A stretch of DNA of 64,000 bases from Chryseobacterium gleum (GCA_945862165.1 CAMAXI010000004.1:62001-126000), one strand, 5' to 3'. Numbered from the stretch's first letter, positions 20,201-28,843 are shown. The notes: generated by a model not told the origin, from the sequence alone. Numbers and translations: made by a program.

Positions 20201-21837
20201 TTACACCAGCAATTTCGTGTAAAATTAATGGAACGGATATTACAGCAACATTGCCTTATGGTACCGATTTGACCAAATTGATTGCGGTTTATAATGCTTC
20301 TGCATTAACTACAGTTACTGTGAATTCTATAGTTCAAGTAAATGGTAGTTCGGTAAATGATTTTTCACAAGTAGTAACATATACCGTAACGGCGGAAGAT
20401 GGAACATATCAGAATTATGATGTTACTTTAATTACCGAAGTGAAAAGTAATGCAAAAGATATTACGGATTTTAGTTTTGTGACACCAGCAATTTCAGCTA
20501 CGATTGACCAAATGAATATCACAACTACCTTCCCTTTCGGAACCGATGTAAGTAATTTGATAGTGAATTTTACGGTTTCAAATTTGGCGGTAGTAACTGT
20601 AAATGGGGTGACACAGATAAGTGGAACAACTCCAAATGATTTTACATTACCAGTTACATATGTCGTTACTGCAGAAAATGGAACGACACAAACATATACA
20701 GTTACAGTTATAATTGCTCCAAATCCTAAAAGTAATGCAAACGATTTATTATCTTTTGGTTTTGTGAGTCCAGCTGTAACAGCAGTTGTCAATGGTACTA
20801 ATGTAACGGCTACACTTCCTTACGGAACAGATCTTACGAAATTATTGGTGAATTTTATCGTTTCTGATAAAGCTACAGTTAGTGTGAACGGTGTAAATCA
20901 AGTTTCGGGAACTACTGTTAATAATTTTTCTAGCCCTGTTACTTATTCGATAACAGCAGAAAATGGAACTGTTAAAACCTATACTATTCTGATTTCTTTA
21001 GCAAAAAATAGTGCGAAAGAACTAACGACCTTTTTATTTACGAATCCAGTAGCATCTGGCGTAATGAATGGAACAACAATATCCTTGCAAGTTCCTTTTG
21101 GAACGGATGTAACAAAATTAGTAGCAAATTTCACCGTTTCTTCAGGTGCAACAGTTAAAATCGGTGGCGTAACTCAAACAAGTGGTAATACGGTTAATAA
21201 TTTCACCACACCAGTTACGTATACAGTTTATGCAGAAGATGGAACCTCGCAAAATTATATGGTGATTGTTTATGTATTAGCAGCTCCAAAAAGTGCTGAA
21301 AAAGATATCTTGACATTTGGAATTACAAATCCATATACGATTGGAGTAATCACCGGAACAAATATTGCGATTAAAGTTCCTTTTGGCACGGATGTTAAAT
21401 CGTTAACCGCGTTTTTCACACTTTCCCCAAGTGCTATTGCCTACATCGGTAACGTTGGACAAATTACGGGGGTAAGTATTAATAATTTCACTACTCCAGT
21501 AAGCTACATCGTAACCGCAGAAGATGGAACAACTAAAACATATATTGTTACCGTGACTATCGATAAAAATCCATTAGGAATTGAAAATGTTTCATCATCG
21601 TTAGTTTCTGTTTATCCGAATCCAAGTTCAGGTGCGTTTTTCGTCGAAGTAGCTTCAGGAGAACTGGAAGTAACTATTTTAGATCTTCACGGAAGGGAAG
21701 TTTACCGTTATGCGAATAACGCTTTTTCAGGAGACAAAATGATGATAGACTTACACGAATTACCGGCCTCGAGCTATGTGATTCGAATTACTACTAATGG
21801 TGAAAGTACACAACAGAAATTAGCGTTGATAAAATAA
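14218..21837 (+). CDS. Giant modular T9SS-secreted surface protein with 13 DUF5018-like repeats
   Basis: About 2539 residues, starting at ATG 14218 with a signal peptide (MNRILSFFVF...GVFGQ). Order: two Ig-like domains (about 14280-14760), a YCF48-like beta-propeller block with repeated NGTSW and AVGA motifs (14770-15590), two Ig-like domains, and two repeats of about 93 residues (16085-16650). The same Ig/propeller/Ig set then recurs (16660-18470), followed by eleven more of the 93-residue repeats (18472-21570). Each repeat has the pattern S-AK-I-F-F, VPFGTDVS-L, NDFT-PV-YTVTAEDGS-, resembling DUF5018-type domains. The last 85 residues are a T9SS type A sorting domain (VYPNPSSG, DLHGREVY). 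Likely a cell-surface adhesin-like protein; function is inferred. Confidence 0.85.
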   Translation: MNRILSFFVFLLFGFGVFGQTGPIVNPKISVCAGEKVPDLTANGTNISWYSDAGLTNLVGTGTTFNSGKSKAGIYVFYVTQTVNNIRSKATKDTLEILATPLTPISGGNQSAFVGGAIPSLTATVKKGTISWYSDPALTQLVGSGNSLNTGKTSAGTYTFYAVSSNGNCKSTATSITLTLTTAASAWSLVNPLQSNILYGVTMLNGTNALAVGATGALQQLNGTSWSTATSGLTTNINAIDFYNARNVWTVGASGKASKYNGTTWTAVNNTSTSALYCVDVIDSTTIWAAGTNGKLIKGNGTSWTTQASNVYVDIKGISFANAKKGVLVGTFGTISMYDGTTWAEQSTIFSNDFYGVHMLDANTAWAVGASGTIVKYNGSTWTTVASGTTKNIRSVYFTSANDGWAVGDGGLLLHYNGTSWSTVTSGTTNALNSISFNDANHGVAVGAAGTILQYTNQVSTVSPPFVNPIVICKNESIPTLTTTGSAVKWYSDVNLTVQVGSGTSFTPAVSNVGTYTFYATDTQNNNTSVASAVTFTITDNPTAPVSSGDETINQGEILLPLSVTGDQITWYSDANLTTNVAYGNTFSPENPIIGLNNYYATQNMQGCESPSTTVSLTVNPVVKSSAKEITAFSFVNPAMTGVISNSSIAITVPFGTDVSNLIANFSVSDVAQVKVLGVNQISGATSNNYSSPVQYEVTAEDGSTKLFDVTVTIASSTPSDAKDILTFGFINPAVNASINGTVISVSVPNATDVTTLKASFTLSSLATVSVSSVIQTSGATVLDFTNSVTYVVKAEDNSTKTYSVLVTLQAPVVPAATSPAAICEGSVIPNLTAVGTNIQWFADSTLKNLVFAGSSLATGKTAAGVYTYFATQTSNGIKSLGTKVVLTINQSPVAPISAGDQTAFAGGYIPVLNVNAVNGTTITWWNGPDESSSATIQIGVGTSFNTGKTAIGTYTFYARASINSCKSPATAVQLTISNGASWSLITPLQSNILFGVSANSSSNALAVGATGVVDQFNGKWSVGASGLTTDINSVHFVSPTAAWAVGKSGKTIKFDGSKWSSITNNSTTTLYAVCALDASTAYAGGTSGRLLKSTNGTSWSSVSTANVKDVRGISFANTTKGVLVGISGTIFVYNGTSWTEQTSATFTNDFFGVHMLDATTAWAVGSVGTIVKYNGTSWSPVTSGITSTLRSVYFTSATNGWAVGDGGVILHYDGSSWTNVSSGTTNNLNSVSFSDANNGWAVGAAGTILQFKNLASSITPPTVNPTTACQGATIPAFTTLGTNIKWYADAQLKTKVGTGNSYTPAVSNVGTYTYYVTDSINGSTSIASSVTLTINATPTAPISGGNASINEGASVNPLTVSGSNIVWYSDALLTAQIATGNSYTPSQPSNGLNTYYATQTVLGCQSVATSITLTVDPKSTAKDLTAFSFNGLTPLVTATISGTSITATVPYGTEVSNLVATFTASNLAEVKVGATTQVSAVTANDFTSPVTYIVTAENGTTQTYTVTVSIATASSAKEITAFSFASLNVTGKINGSTISVDVPFGTNVSSLVATFVNSDLSTVSILGTPQVSSITANDFTNPVVYSVDAQDGSTKDFTVIVTIATPSAQKDITAYSFATLGLTGTIQDSIISFTVPYGTSVSNLVATFKASNLALSKVGANDQVSGTTANDFSDTVKYVITAQDGSTKHYYVVVHVTPPSTLKNISSFSVNLPNVVFTFNGTDINATVPYGTNVSNLIATFTNSALSTVKVGATTQVSATTVNDFTSPVNYVVTAQDNSTQNYTVTITVTPASTAKEITAFGLVTPNTLGVISGTTITLTVPYGTDMRKLVATFSLSNLATVKVGNNAQSNGVTQNDFTSPVSYTVTAQDNSSQTYTVVVVISPKVKSSAKDIIAFSISSPNTACVISGTTITATVPYATNVTNLTATFLVSDSAKVTINKLAQVSGITTNDFTNAVIYTVTAEDGSVKNYIVTISIAPKKLSSAKDISSFSILTPAISCKINGTDITATLPYGTDLTKLIAVYNASALTTVTVNSIVQVNGSSVNDFSQVVTYTVTAEDGTYQNYDVTLITEVKSNAKDITDFSFVTPAISATIDQMNITTTFPFGTDVSNLIVNFTVSNLAVVTVNGVTQISGTTPNDFTLPVTYVVTAENGTTQTYTVTVIIAPNPKSNANDLLSFGFVSPAVTAVVNGTNVTATLPYGTDLTKLLVNFIVSDKATVSVNGVNQVSGTTVNNFSSPVTYSITAENGTVKTYTILISLAKNSAKELTTFLFTNPVASGVMNGTTISLQVPFGTDVTKLVANFTVSSGATVKIGGVTQTSGNTVNNFTTPVTYTVYAEDGTSQNYMVIVYVLAAPKSAEKDILTFGITNPYTIGVITGTNIAIKVPFGTDVKSLTAFFTLSPSAIAYIGNVGQITGVSINNFTTPVSYIVTAEDGTTKTYIVTVTIDKNPLGIENVSSSLVSVYPNPSSGAFFVEVASGELEVTILDLHGREVYRYANNAFSGDKMMIDLHELPASSYVIRITTNGESTQQKLALIK

Positions 21838-21852
21838 TTTAACTACCTACTT

Positions 21853-21892
21853 AAAAACTCCTTTATACCAAATGTAAAAAGGAGTTTTTTTA
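21853..21892 (+). terminator. Rho-independent terminator
   Basis: AAAACTCCTTT and its complement AAAGGAGTTTT form a hairpin 16 bp after the giant gene's stop, followed by a run of seven T. It separates the giant gene from the M1 peptidase gene. Confidence 0.8.
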
Positions 21893-21902
21893 TTTATGAA
21901 CT

Positions 21903-23837
21903 ATGAAAAACATCAATTTATTCCTCTTTATTTTGTGCTTTACAAGTACATTGTTTTCTCAAAGTGATTTTGGGTGTAAGCATACATTCGCGAAAGAAAA
22001 ATCGTATGATTTACAGAAAAGAGGTGCCAATCCAAAAATGGCCAATTATGATGTTACATATTATAATATTGATTTGAATTCCAGTAATTTATCGACATTT
22101 ATACGTGGTTTTGTACAAATTGATGTTAAATCAACGGTGGATAACTTGGATTCGGTACTATTTAACTTGGCGAATAATTTTATGATCGACTCCGTAATGA
22201 TAAACGATGTAAAAACTACTTATTCGTTTAAAAAGGATGAACTATCGATTTATTTATTGTCTCTTAAAAACAAAAATGACGCTTTTTCTGTAAAAATTTA
22301 TTATAATGGCAATGGAACAACTAGTAAGCTTTTTGGATCTGGATTGTTAAGTTACAATTCATATATTTTTACATTATCTGCACCATATTACGCGTATTTA
22401 TGGTTCCCTTGTAAGCAAGATTTAAAAGATAAGGCAGATTCTGTAGCAGTCAATATAACTACCCAGAAAACAAATGAAGTTGCTTCTAATGGAATTTTAG
22501 TGGAAGCTAAATTAATCAATGATTCCTTGAAACGTTTTGCATGGAAAAGTAATTATCCGATTGATTATTATTTGATTTCGTATGCCGTTGGGCCCTTTAC
22601 GACTTATACAACCTATGCAAAGCCGAAAGGGTATAATGATTCCATTGTGATTTATGATTTTTATCCAGATCAAAATTTCATCAATTCGAATCAAGCGGTC
22701 ATTCAAAGTACCAAAAGCCTGATTGAATTATTTTCGGATAAATTTTCCTTGTATCCATTTCACGAAGAAAAGTATGGGCAATATGTAATTAATAATAAAA
22801 ATTCGAGCATGGAACATCAGACCATGTCTTTGTTGAGTTGGTTTGATTTTAAGGTTGTTGCACATGAATTAGCACATCAATGGTTTGGAAATCATGTTAC
22901 TTGCGAAACCTTAAATGATGTTTGGATAAATGAGGGTTTTGCGACCTATTCAGAATATATTGCTTATGAGTATTTGCAAACACCAACCTTAACAAAGAAT
23001 TTATTAAAAGCAATGCAAAATTATGCGTTTGTAACAGAAGGTCGCGTTTATGTTTCAGACAGTTTATTAGTTTCTCCAAATGCTATTTATAATCCAGCTA
23101 CCACGTATTGTAAAGGAGGAACAATATTGCACATGTTGCGTTTTGAGCTAGGCGATGATTCATTATTTTTTCAAGTGTTACGAAATTATCAAACTAAGTT
23201 CGCGCACAAAAATGCCAGTACCGCAGATTTTAAAAATATAGTTAATGAGGTTTCAAAGAAAGATTTCACGTATTTCTTTGATCAATGGATTTATGGCTAT
23301 GGTTACCCTAAATACACATTTCAATATAATCAGTTAGGGGATACCTTATATGTTTCTAGTAAACAAACTGGTTCTTCTAAAAAAACACCTTTCTTTAAAA
23401 TGAAATTAGATTTTCGCGCTACCAGTTCGCAAGGCGCAGAAATATTTACAGCTGTTCAAACAAAAAATGAGGAATGTTTTAAATTTTATTATCCAGCCAA
23501 AACAATTACGCGCTTGACTTCAAATCCTGTAAAATGGAATTTGATGAAAAATGTAGTGAATGATAGTTTGATTGCTAAAAATAGTGCGTTAGCGTTAAAT
23601 AATATCGAATCCAACGCAATCGCTGTTTATCCAATACCTACTTCTGGTAAATTACATATTACTCCAGATCCAGCAATAATTTCGGTTCGCATTTACGATT
23701 TATCGGGACGAGAGGTTTATACTTCAGGTGAAAATTTAGTATATGAGATCGATTTGTCTTTTTTAAAAACCGATATGTATTTATTGAAAATAGATACAGT
23801 AAATGGAACCCACGTGTATAAAATTGAAAAAGAATAA
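21903..23837 (+). CDS. Secreted M1-family aminopeptidase with T9SS sorting domain
   Basis: 644 residues. A signal peptide (first 19 residues, ending LFSQS) is followed by an M1 N-terminal beta domain, then the zinc catalytic site HELAH at 321-325 with NEGFA supplying the third ligand Glu 18 residues on (HEXXH-X18-E). The C-terminal 80 residues (IAVYPIPTSG, YDLSGREVY) are a type IX sorting domain, so the enzyme is probably delivered to the cell surface or medium, where it would remove N-terminal residues from peptides. The exopeptidase GxMEN-type motif appears as NSSMEHQTM. The gene's stop is 1 bp from the next ATG. Confidence 0.9.
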   Translation: MKNINLFLFILCFTSTLFSQSDFGCKHTFAKEKSYDLQKRGANPKMANYDVTYYNIDLNSSNLSTFIRGFVQIDVKSTVDNLDSVLFNLANNFMIDSVMINDVKTTYSFKKDELSIYLLSLKNKNDAFSVKIYYNGNGTTSKLFGSGLLSYNSYIFTLSAPYYAYLWFPCKQDLKDKADSVAVNITTQKTNEVASNGILVEAKLINDSLKRFAWKSNYPIDYYLISYAVGPFTTYTTYAKPKGYNDSIVIYDFYPDQNFINSNQAVIQSTKSLIELFSDKFSLYPFHEEKYGQYVINNKNSSMEHQTMSLLSWFDFKVVAHELAHQWFGNHVTCETLNDVWINEGFATYSEYIAYEYLQTPTLTKNLLKAMQNYAFVTEGRVYVSDSLLVSPNAIYNPATTYCKGGTILHMLRFELGDDSLFFQVLRNYQTKFAHKNASTADFKNIVNEVSKKDFTYFFDQWIYGYGYPKYTFQYNQLGDTLYVSSKQTGSSKKTPFFKMKLDFRATSSQGAEIFTAVQTKNEECFKFYYPAKTITRLTSNPVKWNLMKNVVNDSLIAKNSALALNNIESNAIAVYPIPTSGKLHITPDPAIISVRIYDLSGREVYTSGENLVYEIDLSFLKTDMYLLKIDTVNGTHVYKIEKE

Positions 23838-23838
23838 G

Positions 23839-25041
23839 ATGCCTACATCTATTAAAATTGATTTTATCTTATTGGCAGCGAAATCGTTGCATGAAAGCGG
23901 ATTACCTACTCATCGGGTAGAAGATTTTATCCAAGAATTTTGTGTTTCGGTCGAAGTGGAGGCGGAATTATTCACAACACCTGGTTCTATTTTCGCAAGT
24001 ATTTTGAATGATGGTGTTAAACAACCGCATTTGGTGAAAGTGTCGCAAGAGGGGGATTTAAGTTTGGAAAAAATTGATGCGATTCAAGAAGTGTGTAAAA
24101 ATGTTTCAGAAACTTCGTTAGATTTTTCAACCGGGTTAAAACAATTACAGGCAATAAATCAGGAGAAAAGTCGCTATCCGAATTGGGTGATGACTTTATT
24201 TTTTGGTTTATCGACAGGAAGTGCAGCATGTGTTTTTGGCGGCAATTTACCAGAAATCATTTGTTCTTTACTTATCGGTTTAGGTATCGGAATTTTTCAA
24301 GGAGTTTTAGCATCTATACCGCGTTTTGGAAAATTGTTTGTACTAATCTCCGCAGTATGGGCGTGTTGTGTAGCTGCTTTATTTCAAAGTTATTACGTCA
24401 ATTTTCAACGGGATATTGCTACGGTTTGTGGGTTAATTATTTTAATTCCTGGGTTTTCATTTACCGTTTCTATTACGGAAATGGTAAATAATCATTTGAT
24501 TGCTGGGTTAACCCGATTCACAAATGCTTTTATTACGTTTGCGATGATTGCGATAGGAATTGCTTTGGGAATGAAATGCATGGGTCACTTATCCTTGCCG
24601 GTACCTGAAATAACAGAATCCGTAATCCCAAGTTGGAGTAAATGGATTGCTTTATTTTTTGTGCCTTTGGGATTTATGATTTTATTTAAAGCAAAGCAAG
24701 CTGATTTTGGCTGGATTCTTTTTGCTTGTTGGTGTTCGTATTTTTCGTATGTTATTGTAATTAAATATTTTAGTGAACCGGTAGCTGTGTTTTTGGCTTC
24801 TTTGTTATTAGGGCTAGTAAGTAACTTGTTTTCTAGAATTCAAAAAAGAAATTCTTCTTTAATGCTTGTTCCGGGTATGATATTGTTAGTTCCAGGTTCC
24901 CTCGGGTTTTTCAGTATTTCGCATTTGGTGAATAGCGATGTTCTTGCAGGGATTCAAACTGCGTTGACGATGTTGACAACCGCTATGGCATTGGTGTTTG
25001 GAATCTTATTTTCGAATATTTTAGTTCGGGCAGAACGGTAA
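23839..25041 (+). CDS. ThrE-family threonine/serine exporter
   Basis: 400 residues. The N-terminal cytoplasmic segment with LAAKSLHESGLPTHRVED is the usual opening of ThrE proteins. About ten membrane helices follow, in a ThrE (DUF1212) half and a ThrE_2 (DUF3815) half fused into one chain. Family members export Thr/Ser. The ATG at 23839 begins immediately after the M1 gene's TAA (23835-23837); an in-frame start at 23803 would overlap that gene for no reason. Co-transcription with the peptidase is likely. It converges on the response regulator with a 2-bp gap. Confidence 0.82.
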   Translation: MPTSIKIDFILLAAKSLHESGLPTHRVEDFIQEFCVSVEVEAELFTTPGSIFASILNDGVKQPHLVKVSQEGDLSLEKIDAIQEVCKNVSETSLDFSTGLKQLQAINQEKSRYPNWVMTLFFGLSTGSAACVFGGNLPEIICSLLIGLGIGIFQGVLASIPRFGKLFVLISAVWACCVAALFQSYYVNFQRDIATVCGLIILIPGFSFTVSITEMVNNHLIAGLTRFTNAFITFAMIAIGIALGMKCMGHLSLPVPEITESVIPSWSKWIALFFVPLGFMILFKAKQADFGWILFACWCSYFSYVIVIKYFSEPVAVFLASLLLGLVSNLFSRIQKRNSSLMLVPGMILLVPGSLGFFSISHLVNSDVLAGIQTALTMLTTAMALVFGILFSNILVRAER

Positions 25042-25043
25042 GC

Positions 25044-25709
25044 TTAATTTTCAAATTTATAACCGATACCTTTCACCGTCTTAATGTGATGGTCGCCAAG
25101 TTTTTCGCGTAATTTTCGAACGTGTACATCAATGGTTCGGTCTCCAACTACAATATCCGTACCCCATACTTTTTCTAATATCACATCGCGTTCGAAAACA
25201 ATGTCTGGTCGAGAAGCTAGTAGTGCTAAAAGTTCAAACTCTTTTTTTGGAAGGTGAAATGATTGTCCATTTTTTTCCACTAAATAACGCTCTCTATTGA
25301 TAATGAACGATGGTTCAGTAGCAGTTAGGTCCGTTGCATTGCCACTTCTTCGAATAATTGCTTTGATGCGACTTACTAAAACTTTTGGTTTTACCGGTTT
25401 TGTGATATAATCATCTGCACCAGCGTCTAATCCTGCGATTTGTGAATAATCTTCTCCACGTGCGGTTAAGAAACAAATGCGCGTGTGCGCCAATTCAGGA
25501 AGTTTACGTAAGGTTTCACAAACTTCAATTCCGTCTGTATCCGGCATCATAACATCCAAAATAATTAAATCAGGCAGGAGTTTTTTCGCTAATTCTATTC
25601 CTTTAGATCCATCCGATGAGGTAGTTACTTCAAAACCTTCTTTAACTAAATTATACGCTAGTATATCTAGAATATCTTGCTCATCATCAATGATTAATAT
25701 ATGACTCAT
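25044..25709 (-). CDS. OmpR/PhoB-family response regulator
   Basis: 221 residues: a receiver domain with the acidic pocket IDDEQD (8-12), phospho-acceptor Asp52 in LDVMMPD and Lys104 in TKPVKP, then a winged-helix DNA-binding domain with the conserved RTIDVHVRKLREKL and VKGIGYKF. It would bind promoters after phosphorylation by a sensor kinase. No kinase gene is nearby, so it is an orphan in this window. A TATCTTTG -7 element on the minus strand (complement of 25734-25741) precedes it. Confidence 0.9.
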   Translation of the reverse strand: MSHILIIDDEQDILDILAYNLVKEGFEVTTSSDGSKGIELAKKLLPDLIILDVMMPDTDGIEVCETLRKLPELAHTRICFLTARGEDYSQIAGLDAGADDYITKPVKPKVLVSRIKAIIRRSGNATDLTATEPSFIINRERYLVEKNGQSFHLPKKEFELLALLASRPDIVFERDVILEKVWGTDIVVGDRTIDVHVRKLREKLGDHHIKTVKGIGYKFEN

Positions 25710-25836
25710 CTTGCATGTTAGTTAAATGTTATGCAAAGATAAGAATATTAATTATTTGGTAATAATTAATTAAAGTGACCTTTGCTCTTTTTTATGCTTA
25801 TGTAAGTACTTCCTCCCTTCTTTGGAATGAATTATT

Positions 25837-25844
25837 TATCTTTG
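25837..25844 (+). promoter_or_regulatory. Promoter -7 element of the tsaB-aro operon
   Basis: TATCTTTG matches the Bacteroidota TAnnTTTG element 19 bp before the ATG at 25863. A matching TTG at the normal distance is not clear. This favours the ATG at 25863 over the in-frame ATG at 25827, which would lie upstream of the predicted transcript start. Confidence 0.45.
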
Positions 25845-25862
25845 TTTAAACTTCATTTACCT

Positions 25863-26552
25863 ATGGACTACATTCTGCATCTTGAAACAAGTACAAAAGT
25901 TTGTTCTGTTGCACTTTCTAAAAATGGCCAGTTACTTCAACTAGTGGAAACATCTGAGGAAGGATATGTACATGGAGAAAAATTAACCTTATTTATTCAA
26001 GAAATTCTAGCAAAAGAGGAGATTTCTCCAAAAGCATTAAAAGCAATTTCAGTCGCTTCAGGTCCAGGTTCTTATACCGGACTTCGTATCGGTGTTTCTA
26101 CTGCAAAAGGTTTGTGTTTTGCCTTAGATATTCCTTTGATAGCGATTGATTCTTTAAGGTGTTTATATGCATTAAGTCAAAAGCAATATCCGCGTCAAAC
26201 CATAATACCGATGATTGATGCACGCAGAATGGAGGTTTTTTCTACTGTTTTTTCAAGTGAAGGGGAGGTATTAAAAGAAATAACGGCGGATATATTGGAA
26301 GAAACCACGTATTCAGAATTTGAACCTTTTGTAGCAATTGGAGATGGGGTAGAAAAGTTGCAAGAATTTTGGAAAGATAGAAATGTTATTATTGATCCAT
26401 CCGTGATTGCATCTGCTGCTGGACAAGTTGAATTAGCATCTGCTAAATATGTAGCAAAAGATTTTGAAGATGTAGCTTATTTTGAACCCTATTATTTAAA
26501 GGATTTTGTGGTAGGTGTGAGTACTAAAAATGCATTAACTCCAAAGCAATGA
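25863..26552 (+). CDS. tsaB: tRNA threonylcarbamoyladenosine biosynthesis protein TsaB
   Basis: 229 residues of the ASKHA fold: ILHLETSTKVCSVAL opens the phosphate-binding loop, and SVASGPGSYTGLRIGVSTAKGL carries the TsaB hallmark GPGSYTGLR. TsaB lacks catalytic metal residues and acts as the scaffold that partners TsaD in making t6A37 on ANN-decoding tRNAs. Start chosen at 25863. Its stop overlaps the next gene's ATG by 4 bp, joining it to the aromatic pathway genes in one operon. Confidence 0.9.
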   Translation: MDYILHLETSTKVCSVALSKNGQLLQLVETSEEGYVHGEKLTLFIQEILAKEEISPKALKAISVASGPGSYTGLRIGVSTAKGLCFALDIPLIAIDSLRCLYALSQKQYPRQTIIPMIDARRMEVFSTVFSSEGEVLKEITADILEETTYSEFEPFVAIGDGVEKLQEFWKDRNVIIDPSVIASAAGQVELASAKYVAKDFEDVAYFEPYYLKDFVVGVSTKNALTPKQ

Positions 26553-27610
26553 ATTTATCCGAAGAAATAAAGAAAATCCGACCTTTTGTCATTGCTGGAC
26601 CATGTAGTGTGGAGACCGAAGAACAAACACATACGATCATTCAAGCGTTAAAATCGGAAGGTAAAACGCAACTGATTCGCGGAGGAATTTGGAAGCCACG
26701 GACCAGACCGGATTCTTTTGAAGGAATTGGAGAACAAGGATTACCTTGGATTTCGGAAGCTTCAAAAAATGTAGGAATTCCTTTTGCGGTGGAAGTTGCG
26801 AATGCGAAACATGTGGAACAAGCGTTAAGTTATGGAACAGATGTACTTTGGATAGGGGCAAGAACTACGGTGAACCCATTTGCAGTGCAAGAGATTGCAG
26901 ATGCGTTGAAGGGAACTACCATTCCAGTAATGATTAAAAACCCAATAAATCCAGATGTAAATTTATGGATTGGTGCTTTTGAACGCTTGCAACAGGCTGG
27001 AATTTCAGATTTAACAGCGATTCATCGCGGTTTTTCCGTTTATAAACACGATACCTATCGCAATGTACCTACTTGGGAAATTCCGATTGCGTTGAAGCAA
27101 GAATTAGCGGATATTCCATTGATTTGCGACCCAAGTCATATTGCGGGACGAACCGATTTATTGTTGGAGGTTTCTCAAAAAGCGATGGATTTAAATTACA
27201 ACGGACTAATGATTGAAACGCACCCAACTCCTGCGCTGGCATGGTCGGATGCAAAACAACAAATAACTGCAGAAGTTTTAACGGAGCTTCTAAATAAATT
27301 GGTTTTACGTTCCAATGTCATGGAGCAACGTTCATTTGAAGATTTAGACAATTTTAGAAAACAAGTACATACTTTGGATAGCGAATTGTTTGACATACTC
27401 ATGAAACGTATGCAAATTAGTGAAGAAATTGGTCGTTTCAAGAAAGAACATAATATCACTATACTTCAAGAAGAGCATTGGAAAAAATTATTGGAATCGC
27501 GTTTACACATGGCGAAAAGCCTCCATTTAAGCGATGATTTTGTTCGCTCGATTTTGGATGCTATTCATTTGGAATCTATTACACGACAAATTAGTGTCAT
27601 GAATCCTTAG
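26549..27610 (+). CDS. Bifunctional DAHP synthase / chorismate mutase
   Basis: 353 residues with two domains. Residues 1-260 are a type I-beta DAHP synthase: GPCSVET, GGIWKPRTRPDSFEG, WIGARTTVNP, IKNPIN, CDPSHIAGR and IETHP carry the PEP, E4P and metal sites. Residues 265-353 are an AroQ chorismate mutase helix bundle (LDSELFDILMKRM..EEIGRFK). The pair joins the first step of the shikimate route to the branch toward Phe/Tyr, so the mutase domain may act as a feedback sensor as in related fusions. Translationally coupled to tsaB; aroA follows 3 bp later. Confidence 0.9.
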   Translation: MNLSEEIKKIRPFVIAGPCSVETEEQTHTIIQALKSEGKTQLIRGGIWKPRTRPDSFEGIGEQGLPWISEASKNVGIPFAVEVANAKHVEQALSYGTDVLWIGARTTVNPFAVQEIADALKGTTIPVMIKNPINPDVNLWIGAFERLQQAGISDLTAIHRGFSVYKHDTYRNVPTWEIPIALKQELADIPLICDPSHIAGRTDLLLEVSQKAMDLNYNGLMIETHPTPALAWSDAKQQITAEVLTELLNKLVLRSNVMEQRSFEDLDNFRKQVHTLDSELFDILMKRMQISEEIGRFKKEHNITILQEEHWKKLLESRLHMAKSLHLSDDFVRSILDAIHLESITRQISVMNP

Positions 27611-27613
27611 GCT

Positions 27614-28843
27614 ATGCTACAGCAAGTACAACCTGGTAATTATTCGCGTACCATTCAAATACCCGCTTCTAAAAGTGATGGACAACGTGCCTTGTTGGCA
27701 GCCGCTTTAGCGAAAGGAAAATCGTTCATTCATCAACTTGGAAATAGTAAGGATGAATTGGCGATGCTACAATGTATAGAACAGCTTGGGGCTGTTATAA
27801 ATTGGAATAATGACGTATTGGAAGTAGAAGGGCTATCGACATTTCCGAGTGAAATAGCACTAAATTGTGGCGAAAGTGGATTGACCTCACGTTTGTTGAT
27901 TGCAGTTTGCGCAATGTATCCTGGAAATTTTTCCATTTCAGGAGAGGGCTCCTTGTTGCAACGTTCGATGGATTTTTATGTAGAATTGTTTAATGAAAAG
28001 CAACTTACGTTTACATTCTCCGAAAATAATACATTGCCTTTACATGTTCGAGGAGGTATACAAGCTGGAGAAATTGTGGTAGATGGGAGTCAGAGTTCAC
28101 AGTATATTTCCGGACTTTTGATGGGTTTACCCTTGTTAGTTTCCGATTCTGTATTGGTAGTTGAAAACGGAGTGAGTTTACCATATATTCAAATGACACT
28201 AAATACCTTAACGTCTTTTGGAATTGTAATTAAGCAAGTTGAAAACCGCTATTATATTCAAGGCAATCAAACTTATCAACCTACAACATATACGGTGGAA
28301 GGAGATTGGAGTAGCGCTAGTTATTGGTTAGTTGCAAGTGCACTAGGTCAGGACATACAAGTGAAGGGATTGTCATTCGAAAGTTTACAAGCAGATAAAG
28401 CCTTATTGGAGGTGTTTAATATTGCAAATTGTACCGTTGTTCAGTCTGAAAATGGTGTCCAAATTCATGGTAATGAACGAAAAACGTTTGTTTTTGATGC
28501 AACACATTGTCCAGATTTATTTCCTGCTTTAGCTGTTTTTGCTGCATTAACTCCAGGTATTTCAACGATTAAAGGTGTTCATCGCTTGCAAAATAAGGAA
28601 AGTGATCGCGGGAAAGTGTTACAAACTGAATTTAAAAAGTTAGGTGTTCGAATAGACTTAAACGATGACGTGATGCACATACATGGTCAGTCAAGTATTT
28701 CTGGAGGAACAATCAATGCTAATAACGACCACCGTATAGCGATGTGTTTTGGCGTGTTGGGGATGTTTACTACGACTCCGATAATTATCGATGGGTCGGA
28801 GGCAGTGATTAAAAGTTATCCTAGTTTTTGGGAGGAGTTATAA
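27614..28843 (+). CDS. aroA: 3-phosphoshikimate 1-carboxyvinyltransferase (EPSP synthase)
   Basis: 409 residues. Joins PEP to shikimate 3-phosphate. Visible motifs are IPASKSDGQRA (substrate-binding SKS), CGESGLTSRLL (the PEP-loop region; the usual NAGTAxR is replaced, as in divergent Bacteroidota members), GSQSSQYISGLL, NKESDRGK and NNDHRIAM. The protein is slightly shorter than the E. coli enzyme (427). Last gene of the tsaB-DAHP operon. Its 3' end overlaps the convergent mntA gene by 23 bp. Confidence 0.9.
   Translation: MLQQVQPGNYSRTIQIPASKSDGQRALLAAALAKGKSFIHQLGNSKDELAMLQCIEQLGAVINWNNDVLEVEGLSTFPSEIALNCGESGLTSRLLIAVCAMYPGNFSISGEGSLLQRSMDFYVELFNEKQLTFTFSENNTLPLHVRGGIQAGEIVVDGSQSSQYISGLLMGLPLLVSDSVLVVENGVSLPYIQMTLNTLTSFGIVIKQVENRYYIQGNQTYQPTTYTVEGDWSSASYWLVASALGQDIQVKGLSFESLQADKALLEVFNIANCTVVQSENGVQIHGNERKTFVFDATHCPDLFPALAVFAALTPGISTIKGVHRLQNKESDRGKVLQTEFKKLGVRIDLNDDVMHIHGQSSISGGTINANNDHRIAMCFGVLGMFTTTPIIIDGSEAVIKSYPSFWEEL

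Noticed and set aside
14697-20792. Long antisense open frames inside the giant repeat gene
   Set aside because: They come from the repeat and codon pattern of the sense gene; no own signals.
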